Shown here in pieces: positions 51,212 through 62,290 of a stretch of 64,000 bases of DNA. The stretch is from Montifringilla adamsi. Taxonomy: Eukaryota; Chordata; Aves; Passeriformes; Passeridae. Made by a program: the position numbers and the translations under genes. Position 1 is the first letter of the stretch, and every line of letters begins with the position of its first letter. The stretch lies in contig JAGGNK010008670.1 of NCBI GenBank assembly GCA_017590115.1, forward strand, positions 3,746,199 through 3,810,198, in the 5' to 3' direction. The notes beneath the pieces were generated by a model. That model saw nothing but the letters and a program-made list of their open reading frames with translations. It made no database searches and was not told the origin of the DNA.

Positions 51212-51261
51212 TCTTTATTTTAAAGAATTGAAGAGAAAAATCCTTATTTTAAAGAAGTGAA
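51212..51261. repeat. Imperfect 29-bp tandem duplication
   Basis: The 29-bp unit TCTTTATTTTAAAGAATTGA plus AGAGAAAAA (51212-51240) is followed directly by a second, partial copy TCCTTATTTTAAAGAAGTGA (51241-51260), with two mismatches over 20 bases. The repeated TTTTAAA core makes each unit locally palindromic. Confidence 0.85.
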
Positions 51262-53654
51262 ACTATTTTCCACTTCTAAGCATTATACACTAAAGACCTT
51301 GACAGAGTGAAGATTGCCCTGTATCTGCTTTCTCCACCTCTGGATGGGTCCCAGGAGGAACAGCCAGCACTGCGTCCATCCCCTGCCAAAGTGGGCTCTG
51401 CTCTCACACCAGTTTTACACCAGTTTAGCTCCTGTGCTCTGGGGCTGCTCTTTTAACATTCTAAGAGGGGAAAAAACCCTTCAAGCCAGTGCTGTCTGTG
51501 AGGCTCTTGCAGCTGACAGAAGGTACAGGCTGGGGAAAAGTTCTGTTTGCTCCTGCTCCTCTGATGGTCAGGGAAAAGGTATCATGGAGAAGAAAGGGAA
51601 AAGAAGCCTCAAGAACGAGAGAGTTTGGCTGAAAACCCCACCAGTAAAACACATTTTCTCTTGCTAGCCTCCTGCAGAATATGTCTTCAAGCTATTGGCA
51701 GATTTGGACATACATAAAATATCTTCTGCTAATACATTTTCACGTTAAGTTGATCCAGATACTTTCTGAAATTAAGTACCTTCTTCCAGCTTAATGTGTA
51801 TTAGCCATGTACTTCTATTAACTCAGCCCAGTGTCAAAATACAGCAGTAGAGGTTAATATTTGGACATAGCTGTTTTTCTAGCCATTCATATCACTTTTA
51901 TTTCCTTTCCTTTTTTTGTTCTTTCCTTAACCTCTTTTTTACTGCTGTTAAATTCCTTGCTTTCATTTTTGCAGGAGTTCAGCCTTCCAGCCCGCTCTCC
52001 GATGCTGTTAGACATCAGCTCAGGCTCAGACTTATTACTTCTGATATGTCACTCCTCAGGCAGGGAGCCTAAAGCAACACTGCTCCCTCCAGCCCTCGCA
52101 GGCTTCAGCTGGATCCTCACCAACCCATGGAGCAGAGCTATTTCTGCAGCAGGAGCACAGAGGGAATATGTGGACCTGAAGAGTAAGCCCAGCACCTTAA
52201 TTTACACTGAGGCTCTGAAACGGGAGGCTAAGCAGGAGGTCAAGATGCACAGAGGTGATTTAGCCATGTTAGCTTGCTGAGATCCTGTATAAAAATATTT
52301 TTACATGCTTGTATATAACTGGTATAGCACTGAGGAAGGAGAGGAAAGCAGGAGAACAGCATATTCAGAGCCTATTTAGTACATGAAAAGCACCGATCAT
52401 CTCTTAAAACAGATGTCCCGAATTATTCCTCTGCAGAAAGGTGCCAGCAGAGCCCATTTGTTTGGCTCCTTCTGCTCAGGGGTCTGACAGCAATCCATCA
52501 GACACGTCCCATTTCCCAGCCCTCTTGCCCCCTCCCTCCCTGCCTACTCTGTGGTCACCTCCACCTTATTTCCAGTGCTTCCTTTGCTGCTGGCAGTGAG
52601 ACACAGCCCTTCTTTCTAGGAACACTGGCAGGATGAGTTTGATAACCAACTCGCTGTTGTATGTACAAGGTGCATTTAAAAAGTGGGTAAAAAGACATCA
52701 AATATTTTCTTATTCTCTCTACTCTGTGGCACCAGGAACTGCAACATATGAAAATTAAATACAGCCGTTGGAATGAATATTCCTTTTTTTTTTTCTCTAG
52801 TTTCTTCACCTTTTTTCTTTCCCATGGTGGTCTCTGCATTCCCTTGTTTCATTCAAGCTGCATAAATAGCACTGAGCAATGATGAGGTCTAAATTCTGTT
52901 TAAAACCCCAGAAAGGGCTTTTAAGGTTATATCTGAGTCCTCAGACCAGTTAGAACTGGAAGAAGAAATGTCTGTGATTTAGTGTCTAATAAACAAACCG
53001 CCAAGGTCAAGATGGCATCTTCTCCCATATCCAGAACCACTTCCCTCAACATTTTAAGCTGTTGCATGTATCAGCAGTACTCCCTCCAGAGCCCAGCCAT
53101 GCTTAATTTCCCTTCTATAAATGACTTCCCAAAGAGAAGTGAGTGTGAATTATTACATTGTAAAATAGATTTTTAAAAGATGAGCCATGCCAAGCGTAAA
53201 ATAGTTATTGTGTGAGGAGCAAACATAGTGGAGGTTTATCTTGTGAATTCTGGATCTAGGTTTACACATAGCCAAAAGGCTGAGGGACAAGTGACTTTAA
53301 TAACCTGGTTTAGAAAATGAGCCTGGAGATTGTGATGATCACCTCACCTGTGAAAAACAGAGCTCTTAAATGTATTTCAAATTAGAAATGCTTCACCCTC
53401 CAAAAATAAGTGTATGTTGCTCATCCTGGGACCTGGGTCAAGATAATCCTGTGGTTTTTTTAAGGCCTATCCCTTCCAGGGGCTACCCAGCCACGCTGGG
53501 CTCAACCTCCAGCCTTCCACAGCAGAGCTGAGTGCTGTTGCCATGCCCTGCCCAGTGGTCTGATCCAAAAGTCAATCCAGGTCTGGAACCTGGAGTGTGT
53601 GGCACTGCTTCCCACGGCAGATCCAAGCACTGCAGGACCTTGGCTTCTAACATT
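51262..53654. other. Gene-free stretch
   Basis: No gene is supported. T-rich runs occur near 51905 and 52785. The 139-codon plus-strand frame at 51861-52280 starts with a hydrophobic, Leu/Ser-rich run produced by a pyrimidine-rich tract and has no recognisable domain. Confidence 0.6.
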
Positions 53655-53900
53655 TCTCCCTATTTACAAAACATTTTATCGAAAACCGTTACGCTGGTAA
53701 CAAAATTGCAATCAGAAGTCCGGAAATTGCTAAATAAAGCCCATTTTACTGCTTAACTTCAAGGAAAACCATAAAATTATCAGTCCTCCCTTTCCTCGAT
53801 ATATTTTCTTCACAGTTTGCGATGCTCCATGGGGTATTTCGCTATGTGAACTCCGTGACAGTTTGGCTCCAAATTATCCGAACATAAAACTGAGCTTATG
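53655..53900. promoter_or_regulatory. Candidate conserved non-coding element
   Basis: An AT-rich, repeat-free patch keeps many CpG (TTATCGAAAACCGTTACGC, AGTCCGGAAATTGC, CCTCGATATATTTTC, GTTTGCGATGC, ATTTCGCTATG, CTCCGTGAC, TTATCCGAAC). This is the same combination of AT-rich context and CpG retention seen at 32539-33180, over a shorter span. No reading frame accounts for it. The role is inferred. Confidence 0.4.
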
Positions 53901-55868
53901 GAGCCTCACTCAGAGGTTGTGTGGACCCTTTTTGTTGGCAGGGACTTAAAAAGAACCCTAATAAACCTTATAGGCTTGAGGGACTTTTTGGTTGCTGGCT
54001 CTTGCCAGCCGCACCGCTCGGGTGCCTCTGGCAGCGCCCGCGTGGAAGGAGGGCTGGAACCACAACCCAGGGATTTTATAGGGCTGGATTACCTGCCGGT
54101 GTTGCCTTCTTCCTTCCCTGCGAAGCTCAGAGCTGTTTTCTTTGAAAGCAAGCAGGTGATGCTGCAAGGATACTCATAGCTTAATGCAGCTTGATCACCC
54201 AAGATTATGGACAGGGCCAAAAATAATAGGGTCAGCTAAAACAGAGCCAGGGGGGCCATTTGCTGGTAGGGGGAGAGGGCTGATGTGATTAAAGCTGAAG
54301 CACGTCCACCCGTGTGCAAGCCATGGAGTCCTGGCTCCGTGGATTTTCCTTAAAGGATCCATTTCTCCTCAGGATTTTATTACTGCCTCCAGTGATGCTG
54401 TAATTGCATGTGTAGGGCAGCAGGCCCCAGGTTTAATCTGCATTTCTCAGGGCCTAAGCTCTGTGCAGGCTGCCCGTGTTTGCACAGAGCTCAGCACAAC
54501 AGGCTGGCTGCATTCTGTGGTTGCTGTTTTAATTCAAGTTATAATAAATAACAGTGTCAGGTTGGAAATAAATCTTCTGTGTTTGGTCCATGAGTGATCC
54601 TTCAGCTTGGTGCAGGGTAGAAGCCCCAGCTGGGAAGGTTTGCTGCATCCCATCCTGGGTCTGACTCTGCACCACCTCTTCTGGCTCTGTCTCAACTCAG
54701 CTCTCACTCAGGGCATTGCTAGTACAGATAATTTCACCTTTTCTCTCATTCTGAGGCTGGTCACTGATATTAAAGACACTGCACAGGTTTGTTGACTCTG
54801 ATCTCTCTGATCTGCATCATCTGGAGTGACCTAGTGCATCATTTCTTCATTTCCCAGTTACCTTGGCTTTATTAGGAAGCACAAACTCCTGGACAGTAAT
54901 TATTCAGGCAGAGCATAGCTGCTTAACAGCATTTTCACAGGCAGCCAGTGACTACTGAAATATTGCTTTCTATATGAACTGAAAGAATCAGGACGAACAT
55001 CTCATGCTGTTTATATTTTACAATTAAGTAGTCCTCATTATTGCTGTAAATCATCATTATCATGGCACAGATACAATGAAACAGCAAAACTATAAAGCAG
55101 TGCAGTTAGCTCATATACTGCTGATATCACTTTGCTTTTCAGTGTTGTATATTCTTAGACCAATGCTCCATGCCAGTCCCTGTAGCCAAAAATACATCAG
55201 GAGCCTAAAAAAAGTAAAATAGAAACATCACTTCAAAATTATTTCAAACAACATATTTCCTTTTTTTTTTTTTTTTCCTTTATACAGAGCTACAAAGAGA
55301 ATGGGAAAAATTAAAACTCACCAAGAGCATTGCTTAATTCCTCACCAAGGTGCAAGTGAATGTAACGTGCCACGGTAAGTTCAAATCGCAAAGAGTTTTC
55401 AAGAGGGGAATGTGAATCATTTCTGTCAAACGCTGGAAATGTTAAATGGTTTTTAAATCAAAAATATAGGCACCACCAGTGACTCAAGCTGTGCTTTAGA
55501 CATGTTTGGGGTGATTTTTTTCCAGCAGTCAGTGCTTGTCTCTCGCAAACCTTCTGTTTGTCTGAGGTGAAATCGGGAGGCAATAAATGGAGCATTTACT
55601 GGAGGAACCAGGTACCTTCAGCAGCAGGCCTATTTGTTCAGAAGGTACAAATTCAGCCTATTTGGAGAGCCACAGTCCTTGGAATGGAGAGCCCTGCAGT
55701 GCAAGCCAGGGGTGCTGGACCCCTCCCCAAGTGACCACCACAGCCCTCAGAGGTCCTCAAGCCATGGGAGAGATGGAGCACGGTGGGAAACAAGGATTCA
55801 GAGTCACCACAGTCCCCCCATCAGCAGCGTTCATATTTCATCCTAATGGCTAAAATGACTCTTAAATG
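53901..55868. other. Gene-free stretch
   Basis: No gene is supported. A 16-T run lies at 55261-55276. A GC-rich patch at 54005-54050 holds several CpG but is too short for an island. Confidence 0.6.
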
Positions 55869-55924
55869 AGGCCAGATTATAGGGCCAACCTAATTCACTT
55901 AGACTGATGTAAATCCAGGTATCT
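55869..55924. repeat. Fragment of the palindromic amniote repeat family
   Basis: GAGGCCAGATTATAGGGCCA followed by TTCACTTAGACTGATGTAAA and TCCAGGTATC follows the family phrase GGGCCAGATTCTG..., then TCACTTACACTGGTGTAAAT, then CAGGAGTAACTCC. One arm only is recognisable. Confidence 0.5.
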
Positions 55925-58900
55925 GTTACAGCGTCACATGTTGGGGCTCACCGCAGAGCAAAAGCTGCTGATAACCCCCCTTCCCCCAAGGATGAAGGGA
56001 AGCAGATTCCTCCCAGCCAGACCCAGCCCAAGGCCCGCTGAAGTCGGTACAAGCTCCTTCAGCTCCAGTGGGTTTGGGAGAAGGCCCGCAGCGAGCTCTG
56101 CGCCAGCTCTGCTGCCAAAACGCAAAATCCTTTTCCATTGGCTTTGCCAGTTTGGTGTTAATGCATGTGTGAAGGAGTTTGGGGCAGGGGAGGAAGTTTT
56201 TGAGGGTTTGTTTTTTTTGGTTTTTTTTAACTGAGGAATGATTTCACCCTTGCCAGCATGTGGACTTTGTGCAAAAGAGCGGGAGAGGAGGCGGGAGATC
56301 TTTTTCCTGAAGCCATCAGCTCCCTGCTGCAGCATCCCAGCACAGGGTGGATGTGTCCATCACAGGAACCCCTGGGTCCCTAAGGCCAGCTTAATCCCCC
56401 TCTCTGTGCTGCAGAAGGGCAAATCAGGAGTCATGGGTGGGCATCAGCACAGAGCCCTGCTCACCACACCCAGCTGAAACAAAAGGAGGGCTGATAAATA
56501 TGGGATTTGGGAGAAAAGGACACCAGTGAGCCTCCCATCCCAGTACAACAGGACCTGCTGCAAGCTGGTATCATTTTTATCCCATTTTCCCTGTAAAACA
56601 ACACTGCCCTGAGCCATCCTTCACCTTTCCCTGCCACTCAGCTCTTTCCCCACCGCCGAGTTTTATGTTGCACATGTCCCACACAAGATGCTGTTGCCCC
56701 TTTGGCTTTCCAGGGGCAGGGCTCTGCCTTCCTGTGGCTTTCAGAGCATGTAGCCCGGCCGGTCTCAGAATTAAACTGGGGCTTTTCCAGGCTGCCTCAG
56801 TATAAACAGTTTCAGTAAGGCACATGTTATACGGTAAGATCATCTGAAACCAAACATTTTCCCACTGCACACAATAAACATCCATAATAAATTACATTAT
56901 ACAAAATATATTTATGGCTAATTTTTTAATTTAAACCACCTGGGAAATTTTTGTTAGGCTGGTTGATATGAAGGTCTCAGTATTCTGGTAATCTAATGAT
57001 ATCTAATAGACAAAATAGTATGATGTTACAGCAGTCTCAAAGCTTTCATTTTCTGTATCCTTCTCAGAGATCAAACTGGCAGAACCCATATTTTTTGAAA
57101 TTTTATACATAATTGGTGATGCAATTGCCAAAAATAACCTATTCATAGAAGTCTTGCTCTTCTGGTTTCTAACTTACTGTAATCACGGAACAGAGCAGCA
57201 CACTGCTTTGCAATGGAATATGGGTTTGGGTCAGGGAGCAAGGGCTACGGTTGTGTGGCAGTTTCCATTCTGTGGATTATTTTACAGGCAATTTAAATTT
57301 AGTTTGGAGTTTAAACAGGGCTAAAATGTAGTGCACCCATTCAGACATAAAAGCAATTCTTCAGAAAAGAAAGAAAGCTGTAACTTGGGTATATTTCTTT
57401 TCTGAACCAAAATTTTGCTCCAATATAAGATTTTCTAAACAAAAGCTATTGGTGTCAAAGGACACAAGAGTGCTTCTGTTGCATAAATTAAGCCCAGAAC
57501 TGTAATCCTTCCACCATAAAACTCTCATGCTCCTCACAGATCAGCCAAGATTTCCAAAAAGACTCAAGGTCATCCCAGATCTGTCTCTGGCCAATACAAA
57601 TCCCAGCTCAAGCCGTGCCGTGGATCTGCAGCGAGCGCTGGCTGCTTGGTAGTTGCTGGACTCATTTTAAAGTGCAGCCCATAGCTTTAGCTACTTCCTT
57701 GCCTCCTGTTGTTCCTGGGACTTGGAGGCCATGTGGTACATTTCAGCCTTAACTCTGAATTTCCTTTATTCAGAGATCAAACTCTGACATTCCCTCAAGG
57801 TAGTGGGGGTTATGTCGTTGTGTATATCCCAGTTTAAAAGATAATGCTTCACTGAAACAGACCACAGCATTAAACCCTGAAATAAAACGAATTGTATTTC
57901 ACTTCCCAACTCTTATTGCTGGATTAACTCACATTTCTTTCTCTTTGTTACATATTTAGCACCAAATACAATATTCATTGCAGGCTAGCTTCCCTCCTCC
58001 CACACGTATCCGTGGCTGCCCTTTCTTCCAGCAGCACTGGAGAAGGCAATGCCTCGGCATAGCCTGGAAATGCAAACAAAAGGGAGGGAACAGAAAGTCA
58101 ATGAGTGATCAGACAGGGTTTCTTTATACCCTGAGGATTTTTATTTTTTTTATTTAAAATGGCAGTGCAAAGAGACAGAGTCCTGGGGATAACAACACCC
58201 ACTTCTCCTTAGCTTCTCCATCCCCTTCCCCACCTTGCTGCTTCTCTGCCAGCAAACCCCTCCCTCCAGCAGATCCCGCAGCAAGGGGATCCTGGAGGTG
58301 CTTCCTGATGCTAACTGGTCTGTGTCATGATCTCACTGGTCTTGTCTGGGTGCTGGGAGCAGCAGCAGTAACCTGTTGCACAGGAACGTGGCAGGAGCCC
58401 ACTGGAAATCCATCACAGAGCAGCGATCAAACCACCAACCCCAGACCCTGCTCCCTGTACCCAAACCTCAGCTCCTACACCCTGCTCCTCCTTCCCATCT
58501 TTGAAAAACCCATCACTGCCTTTGCCCTCAGAGCTGGGCACTTGTGAGGGTGCCTGTGATCCAGGTAAGCAGTGCTGAGGATGGAAAACACTTTGTGCCA
58601 GATGTTGGTTCTGCGTTGTCGGAGCTGAACCTGGGTTTTTTAATGACCATTTCGTTTTTAAGTGCATTCCTGTGATCCCAGCCTTCAGCTTGTGTCTCCG
58701 TATGAAACTGCAGTGCCTTAACTGGGTGCATAGATTATAAAACCAGGAAGAGTGGTCTGGTCTGCTACCCCTGTGTAACACAGGCTACAGGAATTCCCTA
58801 AATTAATTCCTGTTTGGATTAGCTCATATCTTTTTAGAAAAACAGCCAACCTTAATTAAGACAAAGGAATTCCACTGATGTTGAAACCCACCCAGCTCTC

Positions 58901-60559
58901 AATAAATAGTTTTACTGGTTAAATACCTTCACTACTTAAAATATAAACCTCATTTCTAATCTGCATTTGTGCAGTTCTAGCTCTGTCTACTGAATAACAT
59001 GACACTTGCATCTGCTAGTTTGAAAACCATGTGGGATTAAACCTCTTTCTGCTCTTCATAAGCCACTTCTTGCCTAACTAAACTGAAATGATGTAAAACT
59101 GATTGTATTAAATTACAGCAAAAGAACACCGACTTGCTCCAAAAATGACAGCAAACCTAGTTAAATTTTAAATAAACAAATATTATGAATTCTTGGTTGG
59201 AAACCTAAGTGTCTGAACAAGCCCTTCCAAAGCTAAAGTACATTTGTTTAAAAAGTGGTTTACTGCAAAGCAAGGCAATTTCTGTGGACAAGGTTTCATT
59301 AGCTGAGATTTATAAAACTCCATCTGCTTCCCCACTGCCCTTTCCTCATCCACCTGGGGTGGGAGCAACCACCAACACTTTCTTTCTTCCACCACATACC
59401 TGTCCTGGCAGAAAATTCATTCCAATTTCTTCTTCAGCAACTCAGACAGCTTTATCTTTATCAGGGAGCTGCACTCCCCAGGACAGGCAGAAATGCCTTC
59501 TCTGTCCAGCCACCTTTACTTCCATGGCAAGGCAATAAATATTTTACAATGGATATTCCTGCCACGGAAGCACACAATTAGTGTGTTTGGGAAGCATCCC
59601 AGGGAACAACACCCAGGCTCCTGCATATCAGGACTGCGTTCCCTACATGCATCCAGAACATTTCAGAGCCTTTGTGGGTGTACAGATATTGTTGTCAGTT
59701 TTACAAGCACCCCAGCATACCACAATGTCTCTCTAAACTATACACTGTACATATATTAATTACAATTACAAATATCAAATGGATTTACCTGCTGTTCTCT
59801 GTACGTGCAAACACAGACATAGCTATTATGCACATAAATAAATATATCTTCGTGGCATAAGCAGAAAAGTATGTCCTGAACACACATGTATGCACACATC
59901 TCCATAAGCACAGCCACATCCACATTTACGTGCACTTAAATAAGTAGGTGAATAGGTGAATATGAACACTAATAGCCATTTATGGCAAACAACAATGAAA
60001 GCTGTCCCTGGAGCCCGCCTAGGGTAGGGCAGCCAAAATGATTGAGTATGTTCAGGGCACTGCTGCAGCAATGGCACTCACTTGGGCCTCCTTTTAGAAA
60101 TGATTAATATTTAACCGACTTGGTGAACCTGGCTTTGGTTTTAGTTATGATTAGATAACAGGGTGCACAGAGCTGTCCCACTGAGGACGTGGTGGGATGT
60201 CTGAGCAGCTGCCAGTCGTGCTTTGTGAGAAGACAGACAGAAAGTGAGAAGGGGAGAGATAGGAGACAGTGAAAAACAAACAAAAAAAAAAAAACCAAAA
60301 GTGCTCAGCTCCGTTTGTGTTTGTTTGGAAAGAAAAGGGGGAAAAGCAGCCCGAGAGGCTGGTGTAATAAGATGCTGTAGCTTTCATGAAAGAGGTGAAA
60401 TAATTTTAAACACAGACACACAATGAGTTTATTTATTTAGAAAGTTGTTAAATAGAGTCTGGGAATTCAAATATTCAATGTTGACATTGTACAGAGCTGG
60501 CGGGGAGCCAGCCCCAGCTCTCCAGAGGGACCCAATGGCCACGGCGCCCAGGCCCTCGC
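55925..60559. other. Gene-free stretch
   Basis: No gene is supported. Frames of 133 codons (55934-56335, minus) and 122 codons (58413-58781, minus) have no recognisable domains. A 13-A run lies at 60282-60294. Between 56880 and 57140 the sequence is AT-rich and repeat-free. Confidence 0.6.
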
Positions 60560-60840
60560 CCCTCCCAGCCCACTAACTAGGTAAAAGCCATTAGTTATAC
60601 CCACAAGCAATATCTGAATCCCAGTCAAATAATGTTGCCTCAGCCAGCCAACTTCAAAGGCGTGTAAGTGTGTTTGGCTTTTTAGTGCTGGAACTGCAGC
60701 AATATGTCACACTTTTGAAAGAGTTTTGTAAACAGTTCCTTCCCCTTTGTAGAAACATTTCTTAAGTTTCTTGTACCCCATGTAAACAGCGTTAATTAAC
60801 AAGGGTTACATTTTTCATTTACAAGCGGGGCTGTATTAAT
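60560..60840. promoter_or_regulatory. Candidate conserved element upstream of the CpG islands
   Basis: Repeat-free sequence with CATTAGTTATACCC, GTGTAAGTGTG, ATATGTCACAC, TTTTGTAAACAG (forkhead-like, near 60725), CCATGTAAACAGCGTTAATTAAC (60779-60801, forkhead-like plus homeodomain-like cores) and TGTATTAATAACGG. Its place right beside a CpG island cluster makes a promoter-proximal regulatory role plausible. Motif calls are by eye. Confidence 0.45.
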
Positions 60841-60970
60841 AACGGGCTCGCCTTTCGGACCGTCCTTTTCCTTTGTGTCCTTTCCCTGCCCAGCCCCGCG
60901 ACCGGCCCGGGGTGGCCCGGGAGCAGCCAGGAGGCACCGCAGGGCTCAGCCCCGCCGGCAAAGTTGGTCC
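60841..60970. promoter_or_regulatory. CpG-rich segment (left edge of island cluster)
   Basis: Dense CpG in CGGGCTCGCC, TTTCGGACCGTCC, CCCCGCGACCGGCCCGGGG and CCCCGCCGGC. It is separated from the main island at 61230 by the purine microsatellite. Together they probably formed one unmethylated promoter region before the repeat expanded. Confidence 0.6.
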
Positions 60971-61019
60971 CAAATTCAGGGGTGGCTGATGGCCCTGAGT
61001 AAGAGAGAAGGATAGAGAG

Positions 61020-61200
61020 TGGGGAGAGGGGAAAAAAGAGAAGGAGGGGAAAAAATAGAGGAGGAGAAGGAGGAGGAAAAAAAAGAAAAGATGAAAAAAG
61101 AAAAGAAAAGAAAAGAAAAGAAAAGAAAAGAAAAGAAAAGAAAAGAAAAGAAAAGAAAAGAAAAGAAAAGAAAAGAAAAGAAAAGAAAAGGAGAGAAGGA
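61020..61200 (+). repeat. Polypurine tract with (AAAAG)19 microsatellite
   Basis: From 61096 to 61190 the sequence is nineteen consecutive AAAAG units, preceded by purine-rich GGAGG/GAAGG sequence from 61020 that includes two more AAAAG units at 61081-61090. It is almost pure purine on the plus strand for about 180 bp, a composition able to form triplex DNA. It creates artificial long open frames (Phe/Leu/Ser repeats on the minus strand, Lys/Glu repeats on the plus). Confidence 0.97.
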
Positions 61201-61229
61201 ATGAAGGAAGGGCAGAAAGAGGGAGCGGA

Positions 61230-61745
61230 AAGCCACACGCGCGCTCTCCGCCCTGAAAAGGGTTAATGAAACGCCTGGTGAAAATATGCCCGGCATATAA
61301 TGGGATTGTCTGGCCCGTCCCCGCAGCCCCCCGTGCCCGCGCAGGAGCCGCCCGGGGACAGCGCCGCGCCGGGGATGCCGCCGGGCCGGGCCGGGCGGTG
61401 CCGAACCGAGCCGAGCCCGGTGCCGGGGCGGTGCCGGCCCGCGGCAGCAGCGGCGGCGGGGCCGGGCCGGGTGGGGCGGGGTGCGAGGGACCAAGGGACA
61501 GAGGGACCGAGGGACAGAGGCACAGAGGGACCGAAGGACAGAGGGACCGAAGGACTGCAAGACGCGCAGACCGCCGGCCGCCGGCGCCGGGCCCGGGGCA
61601 CGGGCAGCCGGTGCCCGCGGCGGTGCAGGAGCCCGGAGGCGGAGGCGATGGCAAAGCGATGGCAAATAAACAGCCTCGCCGAGAGGGCCGGCAGCCGGGA
61701 CACGGCAAACATCTCCCCGCTCGAAAACAAATTCCCGGACAGTCT
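61230..61745. promoter_or_regulatory. CpG island A
   Basis: Very high GC and CpG density, including GGGCCGGGCCGGGCGGTGCC near 61383, a GC box GGGGCGGG at 61473-61480 and GCCGGCCGCCGGCGCC near 61574. Such islands mark promoters of housekeeping and developmental genes. The 268- to 290-codon minus-strand frames and the 181-codon plus-strand frame that run through it are stop-poor by composition; they carry no recognisable domain and are not called as genes. The direction of transcription cannot be told. Confidence 0.75.
61485..61556. repeat. 16-bp minisatellite inside CpG island A
   Basis: Units GAGGGACCAAGGGACA (61485), GAGGGACCGAGGGACA (61501), a half unit GAGGCACA (61517), GAGGGACCGAAGGACA (61525) and GAGGGACCGAAGGACT (61541) are contiguous. 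There are four full units and one half unit with one or two substitutions each. Within the unit GGGAC/GGACA recurs every eight bases, so the ancestral period may have been eight. Confidence 0.95.
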
Positions 61746-62009
61746 TAAACAGGCAAATAAACTTGCCGGCTCTGTTTTTCAATCAAGGCTTTTAAGTACT
61801 AGACTGAGGCAAATTACAGGCGCAGGAAAACCTGCTGAAACTTAGGAAAGTGCTATTTTACTATCTCAGATGGTTAGAGGGATCTGGATCTACCTTGACT
61901 GCACTAAATTGCCTGTAAAAAAGTGGTGATAAAGTGTAAAAGTAACAAGTGCCTCCTTATTCACGTGTGTTCCCCTAATCTGATCACCTTCTGTCTCTTT
62001 ATGAGGCTA
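61746..62009. promoter_or_regulatory. AT-rich inter-island stretch, candidate conserved element
   Basis: This segment between two CpG islands has TTTTCAATCAAGGC (a PBX-type TCAATCA core near 61781), CAAATTACAGG, GTGATAAAGTG and TCACGTGTG (an E-box CACGTG near 61963). No repeat or frame of note is present. A promoter-proximal enhancer or 5' non-coding transcribed sequence would fit. Confidence 0.35.
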
Positions 62010-62290
62010 CTGGGTGGCTGGGGCTGCCCCGGGCCGGCTGCGGGGCTGCGGCGGCCCGCGCTGGGGCGGGGGTTATTCGGGGATACGGTTTCACCAGGCG
62101 GGCACGAACCCACCCGAGTGGAAAAGCAGCTTGCCCGGGGCCCGGGGCCTGTCCCGGAGCCCCGCGGAGCGCGGATGCCCGCGCAGGTGCAGCGCGGCTG
62201 CGGGCGGCCGGGCCCGCGCCCCCCGGGCCGCTCCCCGCTCCTCACCGCCCGCCTCCCGAGAGCGTGGCGGGCAGACCGACCTCAGCGTGT
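62010..62290. promoter_or_regulatory. CpG island B
   Basis: GC-rich with dense CpG and a GC box GGGGCGGGGG at 62063-62072, followed by CCCCGCGGAGCGCGG near 62160 and CGGGCGGCCGGGCCCGCGCC near 62202. The frames across it (102 to 156 codons on both strands) are compositional. It is probably part of the same promoter region as island A. Confidence 0.7.

Noticed and set aside
61020..61200. CRISPR-like or telomere-like array
   Set aside because: The unit is a five-base microsatellite without spacers and does not match TTAGGG.
60836..61708. 290-codon minus-strand open frame (and overlapping 268- and 139-codon frames)
   Set aside because: It is made by the (AAAAG)n array (Phe/Leu/Ser repeats on the minus strand, visible in all three frames) and by stop-poor CpG island sequence. 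It has no recognisable domain.
61266..61845. 160- and 181-codon plus-strand open frames in CpG island A
   Set aside because: GC-rich composition and the 16-bp minisatellite remove stop codons. Both frames are rich in Gly/Arg/Pro/Ala with no recognisable protein, and overlapping frames of similar length exist on the other strand.
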